A stretch of DNA of 64,000 nt, taken from positions 186,001 through 250,000 of the forward strand of contig JADJVE010000005.1 in the NCBI GenBank assembly GCA_016716715.1, given 5' to 3'. Below, piece after piece: positions 48,446 to 57,066 of the stretch. The position numbers and the translations under genes were made by a program. The stretch is from Acidobacteriota bacterium (lineage in GTDB: Bacteria; Acidobacteriota; Thermoanaerobaculia; UBA5066). The notes below the pieces were generated by a model. That model did not search any database and was not told where the DNA came from. It worked only from the letters and a program-made list of their open reading frames with translations. Each line of letters starts with the position of its first letter. Within the stretch, counting starts at the first letter, position 1.

Positions 48446-49230
48446 GCGGCCGCGTCGTGATCCGCGAGCTGAAGACGCCCGAAGAGTTCCTCGCGACGAT
48501 GGACGTCTCGAAGGCGGCGTGGGGCTTCGCCGAGCGCAGCGTCTCGCCGGCGAGCGACCTCATTGCCGCGACGCACGCGGGCGGCCTCACGGCGGCTGCG
48601 TTCGCCGGGAAGAAGATGCTCGGATTCGTGCACGGCTTCCCGCGCACGAACCTCGCCGAGCCCTGCCAGTACTCGCACCTCCTCGCCGTGCTGCCGGAAG
48701 CCCAGGGGCAGGGCCTCGCCGTGAAGCTCAAGCACTTTCAGCGCGACTGGTGCCTCGCGCGCGGCATCCGGCTCGTCACCTGGATGTACGACCCCTTCCT
48801 CGTGAAGAACGCGACGCTGAACCTCGTCCGCCTCGGCGCGACCGCCGACCGGTTCCACCCGAACCTCTACGGGTTCATCGGGGGAATCTATGCCGACCTC
48901 CCGTCGGACCGCTTCGAGGCTTACTGGCGCCTCGAAGCGCCACGCGCCGTCCGCGCGGCGGCGGGGGAGATCCGGACGCCGCCCGACGTGACGGGTGCGC
49001 CCGTCGCGCGGAATCCGCGTTCGCTTCCGGACGCGCCGCGCGTCCTCCTGCCGTTCCCGGCGGGCGCCCCGCGTTTCTACCGGACGGATCCCGGGACCGC
49101 CCTGAAGGCGCGCCGCCGTTTCGCCGCGCTCGTCGAGCCGCTCTTCTCGCGCGGGTACGCCGTCACGGACATCGTCTCCACGGCGGACGGGTCGCCCGCG
49201 TACGTCCTCGACCGCCGGACCGGCGCATAA
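48442..49230 (+). CDS. GNAT-family acyltransferase of the N-succinylamino-acid operon
   Basis: The 262-residue protein matches the COG3375-like GNAT group: FLATMDVSKAAWGF near the start, LIAATHAGGLTAAAF, SHLLAVLPEAQGQGLAVKLKHFQRDW (acyl-CoA binding, Q/RxxGxA/G) and a downstream NATLNLVRLGATADRFHPNLYG block. Homologues next to racemase and M20 genes are reported as succinyl-CoA:D-amino-acid N-succinyltransferases. It overlaps the M20 gene by GTGA. The extra C-terminal region (about 170-262) is less conserved. Confidence 0.85.
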   Translation: MSGRVVIRELKTPEEFLATMDVSKAAWGFAERSVSPASDLIAATHAGGLTAAAFAGKKMLGFVHGFPRTNLAEPCQYSHLLAVLPEAQGQGLAVKLKHFQRDWCLARGIRLVTWMYDPFLVKNATLNLVRLGATADRFHPNLYGFIGGIYADLPSDRFEAYWRLEAPRAVRAAAGEIRTPPDVTGAPVARNPRSLPDAPRVLLPFPAGAPRFYRTDPGTALKARRRFAALVEPLFSRGYAVTDIVSTADGSPAYVLDRRTGA

Positions 49231-49256
49231 TTCCGCCTCACAAAGGAGACTCGATC

Positions 49257-49565
49257 ATGAAGAAGAACCTCTTCCGCGTTCTCGCCCCCGCCGCGTTCCT
49301 CCTCTTCTCCGGCGCCGCGCTCGCGCTCGACGACTTCCAGGTGACGGGCAACGTCACGGAGAAGACCGCCGATTCGATCACGGTCATGAAGGGCAAGGAG
49401 CGCTTCCAGATCGGGCTCGACAAGGACACGAAGGGCGCCGCGGACGCCAAGGTCGGCGATAAGGTCACGATCAAGTACAAGATGCACGGCTCGTCGATCG
49501 AGGTGAAGGGCGCCAAGGAAGCGAAGCCCGCTGCGAAGCCGGCGACGACGAAGAAGGCTGCTTAA
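49257..49565 (+). CDS. Small secreted beta-rich protein with Lys/Ala-rich tail
   Basis: The 102-residue protein has a signal peptide (LFRVLAPAAFLLFSGAALA), then a compact domain DDFQVTGNVTEKTADSITVMKG whose alternating pattern resembles small OB-like DUF5666-type domains, and a KEAKPAAKPATTKKAA tail. A GGAG site precedes the ATG. It follows the acyltransferase by 26 bases but has its own strong terminator, so it may be transcribed with or after the operon. Function unknown. Confidence 0.75.
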   Translation: MKKNLFRVLAPAAFLLFSGAALALDDFQVTGNVTEKTADSITVMKGKERFQIGLDKDTKGAADAKVGDKVTIKYKMHGSSIEVKGAKEAKPAAKPATTKKAA

Positions 49566-49581
49566 GAAGGACCGCTCCGAA

Positions 49582-49603
49582 GGGGCGGCCGCACGGCCGC
49601 CCC
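49582..49603 (+). terminator. Rho-independent-like terminator hairpin
   Basis: A perfect 10-base stem GGGGCGGCCG/CGGCCGCCCC with a 2-base centre follows the small secreted protein. The U-tract is poor (CGTTCCCGTATT), as is often the case in GC-rich genomes. It separates this gene from the convergent prfA. Confidence 0.65.
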
Positions 49604-49612
49604 CGTTCCCGT

Positions 49613-49650
49613 ATTCACCTTCTAGGAAATCTTCTTCTTCCTCTTCGTCT
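49613..49650. repeat. Dispersed short repeat, solitary arm with pyrimidine tract (copy G)
   Basis: ATTCACCTTCTAGGAAATC is followed by TTCTTCTTCCTCTTCGTCTTCC, a pyrimidine tract also seen beside copies C and E. It lies directly before the prfA stop, between the terminator and prfA. Confidence 0.65.
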
Positions 49651-49655
49651 TCCTC

Positions 49656-50738
49656 TTAAGCCTTAGCCAATTCCTGCTTGAGCTTCTCGGCCTGGAAGTG
49701 CGCGACGAGCGGGTCGACGAGCTCGTCGAGGCGGCCGTCCATGATGTCGGCCAGCCGGTGGGACGTGAACCCGATGCGGTGGTCCGTGACGCGGCTCTGC
49801 GGGAAGTTGTAGGTCCGGATCTTCTCGGACCGGTCGCCCGAGCCGACCATCTTCTTGCGGTCGGCCGCGTAGGCGGCTTCCTTCTTCTCGCGCTCGGCCT
49901 CGACGATGCGCGCCTTGAGGACCCGCATGGCCTTCGCCTTGTTCTTGATCTGCGAGCGCTCGTCCTGGCACTGGACGACGACGCCCGTCGGGAGGTGCGT
50001 GAGGCGCACCGCCGAGTACGTCGTGTTGACGCCCTGCCCGCCGGGGCCCGACGCGCAGAAGAGGTCGATGCGCACGTCCTGGGCGGCGATGACGACGTCC
50101 ACGTCCTCGGCCTCGGGCAGGACGGCGACGGTCGCGGCCGACGTGTGGATGCGACCGGCGGATTCCGTCGCGGGCACGCGCTGGACGCGGTGGACGCCGC
50201 CCTCGTATTTCAGGCGCGAATACGCCCCCTCGCCCTCGACGATCGCCTGGACGTCCTTCAGGCCGCCGACGCCGCCGGAGTCGCTGCGGTCGATGACCTC
50301 GACCTTCCAGCCGCGGCCCTCGGCGTAGCGCACGTACATCCGGAACAGCTCCTCGGCGAAGAGCGCCGCCTCGTCGCCGCCGGTGCCCGCGCGAATCTCG
50401 AGGACCACGTTCTTCCCGTCGTTCGGATCCTTCGGGAGGAGGAGGAGCCGGAGATCCTCGTCGACGGCGGCGCGGCGCGCGCTCAGGGCCTCGAACTCGG
50501 CCTGGGCGATCGCGCGCAGCTCGTCGGCCGGCGGGAGCGTGTCGAGGAGCTCACGCGCGCCCGCGAGCTCGGACTCGATCCGCTTTCGCTCCTTGTTCTT
50601 CTCGACGACGGGCGCGATCTCGCGCATCGACCGGGCGGTCTTCGTCGCGAGGGCGTGGTCCGCCAGCACCTCGGGCGAGGCGGCGCGGGCTTCGAGGTCC
50701 GCGTAACGCCGTTCGATGTCGTCGAGCTTCTGGAACAT
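49656..50738 (-). CDS. prfA: Peptide chain release factor 1
   Basis: The 360-residue protein recognises UAA and UAG stop codons and triggers peptide release. The catalytic GGQ is in ASGPGGQGVNTT; the anticodon-like PxT motif region is PATESAGRIHTS (PAT), as in RF1. FNFP... is represented by YNFPQSRVTDHRIG. Length is normal. It lies downstream of rpmE on the minus strand, an arrangement found in many bacteria. Confidence 0.96.
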   Translation of the reverse strand: MFQKLDDIERRYADLEARAASPEVLADHALATKTARSMREIAPVVEKNKERKRIESELAGARELLDTLPPADELRAIAQAEFEALSARRAAVDEDLRLLLLPKDPNDGKNVVLEIRAGTGGDEAALFAEELFRMYVRYAEGRGWKVEVIDRSDSGGVGGLKDVQAIVEGEGAYSRLKYEGGVHRVQRVPATESAGRIHTSAATVAVLPEAEDVDVVIAAQDVRIDLFCASGPGGQGVNTTYSAVRLTHLPTGVVVQCQDERSQIKNKAKAMRVLKARIVEAEREKKEAAYAADRKKMVGSGDRSEKIRTYNFPQSRVTDHRIGFTSHRLADIMDGRLDELVDPLVAHFQAEKLKQELAKA

Positions 50739-50749
50739 GGCGGGTGGGG

Positions 50750-50769
50750 GCGGCCCCTGGGGGGGCCGC
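50750..50769 (-). terminator. Hairpin between rpmE and prfA (attenuator or partial terminator)
   Basis: An 8-base perfect stem GCGGCCCC/GGGGCCGC with a TGGG loop lies in the 44-base gap, 11 bases before prfA. A second palindrome CCGGTCACCGG is at 50771-50781. There is no U-tract, so it may reduce rather than stop read-through from rpmE into prfA. Confidence 0.4.
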
Positions 50770-50782
50770 GCCGGTCACCGGC

Positions 50783-51025
50783 TCAGGCCGGGGTTTCGGG
50801 AGCCTTGGCCTTGGGGGCGGGCTTCGCCACGTTCGCGTAGCGCTTCTGGAAGCGCTCGACACGGCCCGCGGTGTCGACGAGCTTGCTCTTGCCCGTGAAG
50901 AACGGGTGGCAGTTCGAGCAGATCTCGAGCCGGAGCTCGTTCTTGGTGCTCTTCGTCTTCCACGTGGTCCCGCACGCGCAGTGAACGTCGACCTCGTGGT
51001 ACTCGGGGTGGATCTTTTCCTTCAT
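50783..51025 (-). CDS. rpmE: 50S ribosomal protein L31 (zinc-binding type)
   Basis: The 80-residue protein starts MKEKIHPEYHEVDVHCACG and has the zinc cysteines Cys16, Cys18 and the pair in CSNCHPFFTGK, so it is the C+ form that binds zinc. The C-terminal tail is Ala/Pro/Lys-rich. No zinc-independent paralogue is visible here. Confidence 0.96.
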   Translation of the reverse strand: MKEKIHPEYHEVDVHCACGTTWKTKSTKNELRLEICSNCHPFFTGKSKLVDTAGRVERFQKRYANVAKPAPKAKAPETPA

Positions 51026-51138
51026 GGGGGAACCCTTTCGTCGGCCGGCCGCGTGGTGAGCCGGTCCGGAACCCGTGAGGATAGCACGCCCGCGCGCCCC
51101 CCGTCCCGCGGCGGGTCCCGTCCGGTTACACTCGCGCC

Positions 51139-52791
51139 GTGCTCATCCTGAATGTGAGGGTGCCCGGGGAGCCCGCCCGGCGGATCCGGCTGGACCGTCC
51201 CGTGCTCACGCTCGGCCGCTCGTCCACGAACGACGTTCCGCTCGCGGACCGGACGCTCTCTCGCGTCCACGCCCGCCTCGAGGTGTCCGACGCCGACGTC
51301 CGGCTCGTCGACCTCGGGTCGCGAAACGGGACGTCGCTGAACGGAGGGCGAATCGGCGACCCCGCGGTCCTCGCCTCGGGCGACCGGATCCAGCTCGGCG
51401 AGACGCTCATCGACGTCCTCGAGGAGTCCACGACGCGCGTCGTGATCGAGGGCCTCGACGAGACCTCGAAGAAAACGACGTTCCTCCAGTCCTCCAAGGA
51501 CCTGCTGCGTCCCCACCGGCAGACCTGGGACGCGAAGCTCGGGGCCGAGGAGCTCGCGCGCCTGAACGCGTCGCTCCGGATGCTCAACGAAATCTCCGTC
51601 GAGCTCCTCGGGGACATCCCGCTCCAGAAGCTCCTCGAGCTCATCCTCGAGAAGACGTTCACGTTCCTGCAGCCCGACCGCGGGCTCCTCATGCTCGCGG
51701 ACGAGTCGGGCGAGCTGAAGGCCGAGAAGGTCAAGTACGCGCCGGGCGTCGACCCGTCCGACATCCGTCTGTCCAAGACGCTGATCGCGTCGGTCGTGGA
51801 CAAGAAGAACGGCATCCTCCTCATCGACGCCGCGACGGACGCCGGTCTCGGCGCGGCCGAGTCCATCCGCATCCAGGGGATCACGTCCTGCATGGCGGCG
51901 CCGCTCTTCGTCGAGGACAAGGTCATCGGCCTCATCTACCTCGAAGTGCGGCTCGGCCGGAAGAGCTTCAGCGAGGAGGACCTCCGCCTCCTGACGTCGC
52001 TCGCGAACACGTCCGCGATCAAGATCCAGAACCTGCGCCTGCAGGAAGGCGCGGCCGCGCAGCAGCGCATCGAGCGCGAGATGGCGCTCGCGTGGGACAT
52101 CCAGCGGCGCATGCTTCCCGAGGCCGAGCCCGTGCTCCCGAACACGGAGATCCTCGGGCGCACGATCCCGTCGCGCACCGTCTCGGGCGACTATTACGAC
52201 TTCTACGAGCGCGGCGACAAGACGCTCGACGTCGTCGTCGCGGACGTGTGCGGCAAGGGGATGGGGGCGTCGCTCCTTGCGGCGTCCGTCCAGTCTGCGT
52301 TCCAGGTGTGGGCGGGTGAGGGCTTCCCACCCGACAAACTCTGCTCGCGCCTGAACGACCTCGTCTACCGCCGGACGAGCCCCGAGAAGTTCGTCACGTT
52401 CATCCTCGCGCTCTACGACCCGGAGTCCGGGGCGGTCGTCTACACGAACGCGGGCCACAATCCCGGCATCCTCGTGCGGGCGGACGGAACGGTCGAGATG
52501 CTCGGCGCCCACGGTCCGCCGCTCGGCCTCTTCCCGGGCAAGACGTACGCGTCCGGCACGTTCACGATGGGCCCGGGCGACCTCCTCGCGCTCTACACGG
52601 ACGGCGTGACGGAAGCCGCGAACGCCGAGGACGAGGAGTTCGGGACGGACCGGCTCGTCGCGACGCTCAAGGACCTGCGGCCGAAGCCGCTGCCGGACCT
52701 CGAGCGCGAGCTCGCCGCGACGCTCCTCGCGTTCACGGGCGGGACGCCGTTCGGGGACGACCGGACGCTCGTGCTTCTCAGGCGCGGTTAG
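51139..52791 (+). CDS. FHA-GAF-PP2C (SpoIIE/RsbU-type) serine phosphatase
   Basis: The 550-residue protein has an N-terminal FHA domain (about 1-95; LTLGRSSTNDVPL, SRVHARL, LVDLGSRNGTSLNG), a GAF domain (about 155-310) and a C-terminal PP2C-like phosphatase of the SpoIIE/RsbU class (about 335-550) with TVSGDYYDFYE, VADVCGKGMGASLLAA, LYDPESGAVVYTNAGHNP, LYTDGVTEAAN and FGDDRTLVLLR metal sites. FHA domains bind phosphothreonine, so it probably links Ser/Thr kinase signalling to dephosphorylation of a target, perhaps an anti-sigma antagonist. Neither kinase nor antagonist is in view. Its 3' end overlaps the convergent response regulator by 14 bases. Confidence 0.9.
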   Translation: MLILNVRVPGEPARRIRLDRPVLTLGRSSTNDVPLADRTLSRVHARLEVSDADVRLVDLGSRNGTSLNGGRIGDPAVLASGDRIQLGETLIDVLEESTTRVVIEGLDETSKKTTFLQSSKDLLRPHRQTWDAKLGAEELARLNASLRMLNEISVELLGDIPLQKLLELILEKTFTFLQPDRGLLMLADESGELKAEKVKYAPGVDPSDIRLSKTLIASVVDKKNGILLIDAATDAGLGAAESIRIQGITSCMAAPLFVEDKVIGLIYLEVRLGRKSFSEEDLRLLTSLANTSAIKIQNLRLQEGAAAQQRIEREMALAWDIQRRMLPEAEPVLPNTEILGRTIPSRTVSGDYYDFYERGDKTLDVVVADVCGKGMGASLLAASVQSAFQVWAGEGFPPDKLCSRLNDLVYRRTSPEKFVTFILALYDPESGAVVYTNAGHNPGILVRADGTVEMLGAHGPPLGLFPGKTYASGTFTMGPGDLLALYTDGVTEAANAEDEEFGTDRLVATLKDLRPKPLPDLERELAATLLAFTGGTPFGDDRTLVLLRRG

Positions 52792-54175
52792 CGGGCTCGG
52801 TCTCGGGTTCCTTCGCGTCGCGCGGGAGCATCCCGTGTCGCTTGAGCATCTCGTTCAGCGTCGTCGGCTTGAGGCCGAGAAGCTCGGCGGCGCGCTTCTG
52901 GACTCCGTTGGCCCGGCCGAGGGCGGCCGCGAGGAGCGCGCGCTCGTAGGCGCCGACCGCGTCCTTGAAGTTCAGGCCGTCGGCGGGGAACGCGGCCGCG
53001 CGCGGGACCGAGCGGCGCACCGGGTCCGGGAGCTGGTCGAGGCCGATCACGCCGTGCCCGAGCACGAGCGCGCGCTCGAGGACGTTCTCGAGCTCGCGGA
53101 CGTTGCCCGGCCAGTCGTGGTCGAGGAGCGCCTTCATCGCGGCGGGCGTCACGGACGGCACGGCGCGCCCGTTCTCCGCGGCGGCCCTCGCGAGGAGGGT
53201 CTCGACGAGGAGCGGAATGTCGTCCTTCCGCTCGCGGAGGGGCGGCAGGTTCACGGTGATGACGCAGAGCCGGTAGAAGAGGTCCTCGCGGAAGCGTCCC
53301 TCGGCGACCGCCTTCGTGAGGTCCGCGTTCGTCGCGGCGATCACGCGCACGTCGGAGTGGATCGGCTCGACGGCGCCCACGGGTGTGAACTCGCGCTCCT
53401 GCAGGACGCGCAGGAGCTTGGCCTGCGTATCGATCGGAACCGTGCCGATCTCGTCGAAGAAGATGGTGCCGCCGTCGGCGGCCTTGAAGAGCCCCTTCTT
53501 GTCCGCCACGGCGCCCGTGAAGGAGCCCCGGACGTGCCCGAAGAGGTTCGACTCGAGGAGGTCGGGCGGCAGCGCGCCCGAGTGGACGGTCACGAAAGGG
53601 CCCGCGGAGCGGGGGGACAGGCGGTGGAGCGCCTTCGCGACGAGCTCCTTGCCCGTGCCGCTCTCTCCCGTGACGAGGATCGTCGAGCGCGAGGCCGCCG
53701 CCTGGCGCACGGTCTCGAAGACGCGCTCCATCGAAGCGGACCGGCCCACGAGCTCGCGGAAGCTGCCGGGCGGGTCGAGCTTCGCGCGGAGCGCGCGGTT
53801 TTCGGCGACGAGGCGCCGCTTCTCGAGCGCGTGCTTGACGACGTGGACGACTTCCTCGTTGCGGAAGGGCTTCGGGATGTAGTGGAACGCGCCCTCGCGC
53901 ATCGCCGTGATCGCGCTTTCGACGGACGAGTAGGCCGTCACGACGACGACGGGAATCTCGGGATGGCGGGCGCGGACCTCCACGAGGACCTCGAGGCCCG
54001 GCTTGTCCGGGAGCATGAGGTCGAGAAGCAGGAGGTCGATCGGCTCGTTCTCGAGACGCTGCAGGCCTTCGGCCGCCGTGGCGGCTTCGCGCGTCACGTG
54101 GCCCGCCTTCGCGAGCACCGAGCCGAGCACCTCGCGGATGACGGGCTCGTCGTCGAGGATGAGGACCGTGGCCAT
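52778..54175 (-). CDS. Sigma54-dependent response regulator (NtrC family)
   Basis: The 465-residue protein has a receiver domain (phosphoacceptor Asp52 in LLLLDLMLPDKPG, Lys in YIPKPFRNEE), a central AAA+ domain with GESGTGKE, a GSFTGA loop (instead of GAFTGA), Walker B IFFDEIG, arginines in FREDLFYRL, and a C-terminal Fis-type HTH (KRAAELLGLKPTTLNEMLKRHG). It activates transcription by sigma54 RNA polymerase after phosphorylation. The cognate kinase is encoded 3 bases upstream. Targets unknown. Confidence 0.94.
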   Translation of the reverse strand: MATVLILDDEPVIREVLGSVLAKAGHVTREAATAAEGLQRLENEPIDLLLLDLMLPDKPGLEVLVEVRARHPEIPVVVVTAYSSVESAITAMREGAFHYIPKPFRNEEVVHVVKHALEKRRLVAENRALRAKLDPPGSFRELVGRSASMERVFETVRQAAASRSTILVTGESGTGKELVAKALHRLSPRSAGPFVTVHSGALPPDLLESNLFGHVRGSFTGAVADKKGLFKAADGGTIFFDEIGTVPIDTQAKLLRVLQEREFTPVGAVEPIHSDVRVIAATNADLTKAVAEGRFREDLFYRLCVITVNLPPLRERKDDIPLLVETLLARAAAENGRAVPSVTPAAMKALLDHDWPGNVRELENVLERALVLGHGVIGLDQLPDPVRRSVPRAAAFPADGLNFKDAVGAYERALLAAALGRANGVQKRAAELLGLKPTTLNEMLKRHGMLPRDAKEPETEPANRA

Positions 54176-54178
54176 GTT

Positions 54179-56919
54179 TCAGGTCGCGGCGGGAAGCGTG
54201 ACCGTGAAGCGCGCGCCGGGCGACCCGGACGCCGCGGTCAGCGTGCCGCCGTGCGCGCGAATGATATCCCGCGCCATCGAGAGACCCAGGCCCGTCCCGC
54301 CCTGCGCCGTCTTCGTCGAGTAGAACGGCTCGAAGACGCGCGAGGCGTCCGCGGACGCGAGGCCGGGGCCGTTGTCCGTCACGTCGAAGCGCACGCTCCC
54401 GTCGCCGGCCGAGACGGCGAGAACGACCTCGGGGGCGGCGGGCCGCGCGTCGCCCGGGGCCGTGGCGGCCTCGATTCCGTTCTTGACGAGGTTCACGAGA
54501 ACCTGCACGAGGGCGTCGCGGTGCCCCGCGACGGCCGGCGTGCGGCCGGCGATCACGAGGCGCAGGGCCGCCCCGCGCGCGGCACCCTCGTCCTCGAGCG
54601 CGCGCGGGCCTCGCGGGCGACGTCGGCAGGATCGAGGGGCTCGACGTCGCGCGGGCGCCCCCGGGCGAGATCGAGAAGGCTTCCGACGAGACGCGAGGCG
54701 CGGAAGGCCTGGCGCTCGATTTTCTCGACGAGGGGCCGGCGCGGGTCGTCGCCGGGCGTCTCGTCGAGGAGGAGGCGCGCAAAGCCCGCGACGCCGGCCA
54801 GCGGCGTGTTCACCTCGTGGGCCATTCCCGCCGAGAGCGTCCCGAGCGCGTTGAGCCTCTCGCGGTCGGCGAGGGCCCGCTCGAGCCGCGCGGTCTCCGT
54901 GGCGTCGACGAGGACGAGGACGCGGGCGCTCGACCCCGCGGGCGCGCCGGGGAAGGGCGAGACGGCCACGTTCAGGACGCGCGCGCCGGCTCCGAGGTCG
55001 GCTTCGAGGCGCGCGGGCGGGTGCGCGGCAGAGAAGGCGGCGCAGACCGCGGGCGGAAGAACCTCGGCGGCGCGGCAGCCGAGGAGCGACGCGGCGGTCC
55101 TGCCGACGAGCGCGGCAAAGGCCGGGTTGACCGACGTGAAGCGTCCCTCGCCGTTCGTCGCCGCGATCGCGGCGGCCGAGCCGGCCACGACGTTCTCGTG
55201 GAACTCCTGCAGGTTGCGATAGCGGTCGGCCTGGGAGCGGAGCTCCTCGAAGAGCCGCGCGTGGTCGAGCGCGAGCGCGGCGGGCGCGAGCACGGTCTCG
55301 AGAAGCTCGGCGTCTTCCGCCGAGAGCGGGACGCGGCCGCCGCGGTCGGCGACGGCGAAGAGCGCGAGCAGGCGTCCGCTGACGGTGAGCGGCGCGAGCG
55401 TCCGGAATCCCGCGCGCCTCAGTCGTGCGACGGCGGCCGTCGGGCGCTGGGTGAACTCCTGGCGCGAGAGGCGCGTCGTCCGAAGGCGCGCGGCGGCCGG
55501 CAGCTCGGAGAGCGCGAGAGACCCGCCGCCGTCCACGGGCGCGCCGTCCGCGGCGTCGCCCGTGACGCCGAGGAGCGCCGCGCGCGGCACGCCGAGCCCG
55601 CGGGCGACGCGGGCGACGAGAAGGTCCGTGAGTTCGGCGAGCGGCCGCGGGGACGGCAGCTCGCGCAGGAGTGCGAGGAGGCCGTCCCGGTCGCGCGGGT
55701 CGTCGCGGTACTGGAACCGGCGGAATGCCGCGGAGAGTCCGCGCCGCACGGGCACGAAGCTGAGCGCCATCAGGAGTCCGGCGGAGGTCTGAAGGGCGGC
55801 GCGCGCGTGCGGGATCGCAACCGCGAGGGGATGGGCGAGGACCACCTCCGCGAACGTGAAGAAGCCTGCTCCGACGAGGAGCGCGCCCATCACGGACGCC
55901 GCTTCGCGCCCGAGGACCTCCACGTCCCAGAGACGGTAGCGCGTCAGCGCGGCGAGGAACGCCACGGGCACGAGGGCGAGCGGCAGGAGCGCGAGCGTCG
56001 ACAGGATCGGAATGGACCCGCCGAGGAGACGCGGGACGAGGTTGAGGACGACGAGGGGCAGGATCCCGACGGCGGTTCCGAGGAGGAGGAAGCGCACCTG
56101 CTTTTCGGTGAGGAGATCGGTCGTCCGCCGCGAGACGACCACGAGGCGCACGGCCGCGAGCGCGGCGCCCGCCGCCATCCAGACGATCTGGGCCCGGTCG
56201 AGCGCGGCGACGTCGGCGGGTGCGTTCGTGCCGGGGCCGAAGTAGACCCGGGCCGTCGCGACCAGGAGCGCCGCCGCGGGCACGAACGCGAGCCAGGCCG
56301 GGACGCGGCGCGCGCGGCGCGGGAACGTCAGGACGAGCGCGAGCAGGAACGCCGGGAACAGCGCGCGCGCGGCATCTTCGGCGAGGACCGCGACGCGGAA
56401 GATCCCGTCCAGGGGGGGCGCCGGCGTCAGCGTGAGGACGAGCCCGACCGAGAGTGCGAACGCCGCGTAGAGGAGAGCGTCGCGCGAGGGCCTCGCCGGG
56501 CGCAGCGCCGCGAGCGCCGATGCGAGGAACGTTCCGCCGACCGCGAAGAGGAACAGGTACCGGAGGTCCCACGGCGCGGGCACGGGCGCCGTCGTGAGGC
56601 GGCGCGTGACGCCGTCGCGCAGGAGGACGACGTCGGCCGCGCGTTCGGCGAAGAGCCTCGCCGGCTCGAGCGACGCGCGAGCGCCGGAGCCGTCGACGAG
56701 GAGCAGGAGATCGCCGGACGCGAGGCCGGACGGGGCGGCGGACGGGCCCACGCGGTGCACCCTCAGCCCGTCGCCTTCGGGCGCGAGGAGGATGTCGGCC
56801 CGGCCGAACGTGTTCGCTTTGCGGACGAGGCAGAGCGCCGACGGGATCAGTCCCGCCAGGAGAAGGGACACCAGCCCCGCACGCGCCAAGGCGCGCCCTG
56901 TCGAGCCGACCGTCTCCAT
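54179..56919 (-). CDS. Membrane PDZ-GAF-PAS histidine kinase, frameshifted before the ATPase domain
   Basis: Domains in order: an N-terminal helix, a PDZ-like segment (about 45-115; VGPSAAPSGLASGDLLLLVDG), about eight membrane helices (120-370), a GAF-like region (405-560), a PAS domain (575-690) and the dimerisation helix with the phosphoacceptor in SAGMAHEVNTPLAGVAGF. Shortly after, in a CG-dinucleotide run near 54598-54607, the frame breaks. The HATPase domain (LVNLVKNGIEAAT, FDVTDNGPGL, GGTGLGLSMARDIIRAHGG, in short blocks) is in another frame and ends at 54179. Removing two bases restores a protein of about 912 residues. The broken frame would stop after PRAGRPCAS, at 54553. It pairs with the sigma54 regulator. 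Confidence 0.85.
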
Positions 56920-57066
56920 GCGTGGGAGCGGAGCAAGTCGAATGCCAGAGATCCGGGACTTTGAATTCTGAAAAAGAACTGATTCGAGGTCAGTTAGAGC
57001 GCGCGAGTCACGCCGAGACGGCGTCTCGAAACGGAAACTTGAAGTGATCTATGGGGGATTGGAGAG

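Noticed and set aside
51466..51484. CTCGAAGAAAACG in the FHA phosphatase gene as a repeat arm
   Set aside because: Only the GAAGAAA part matches; too short to count.
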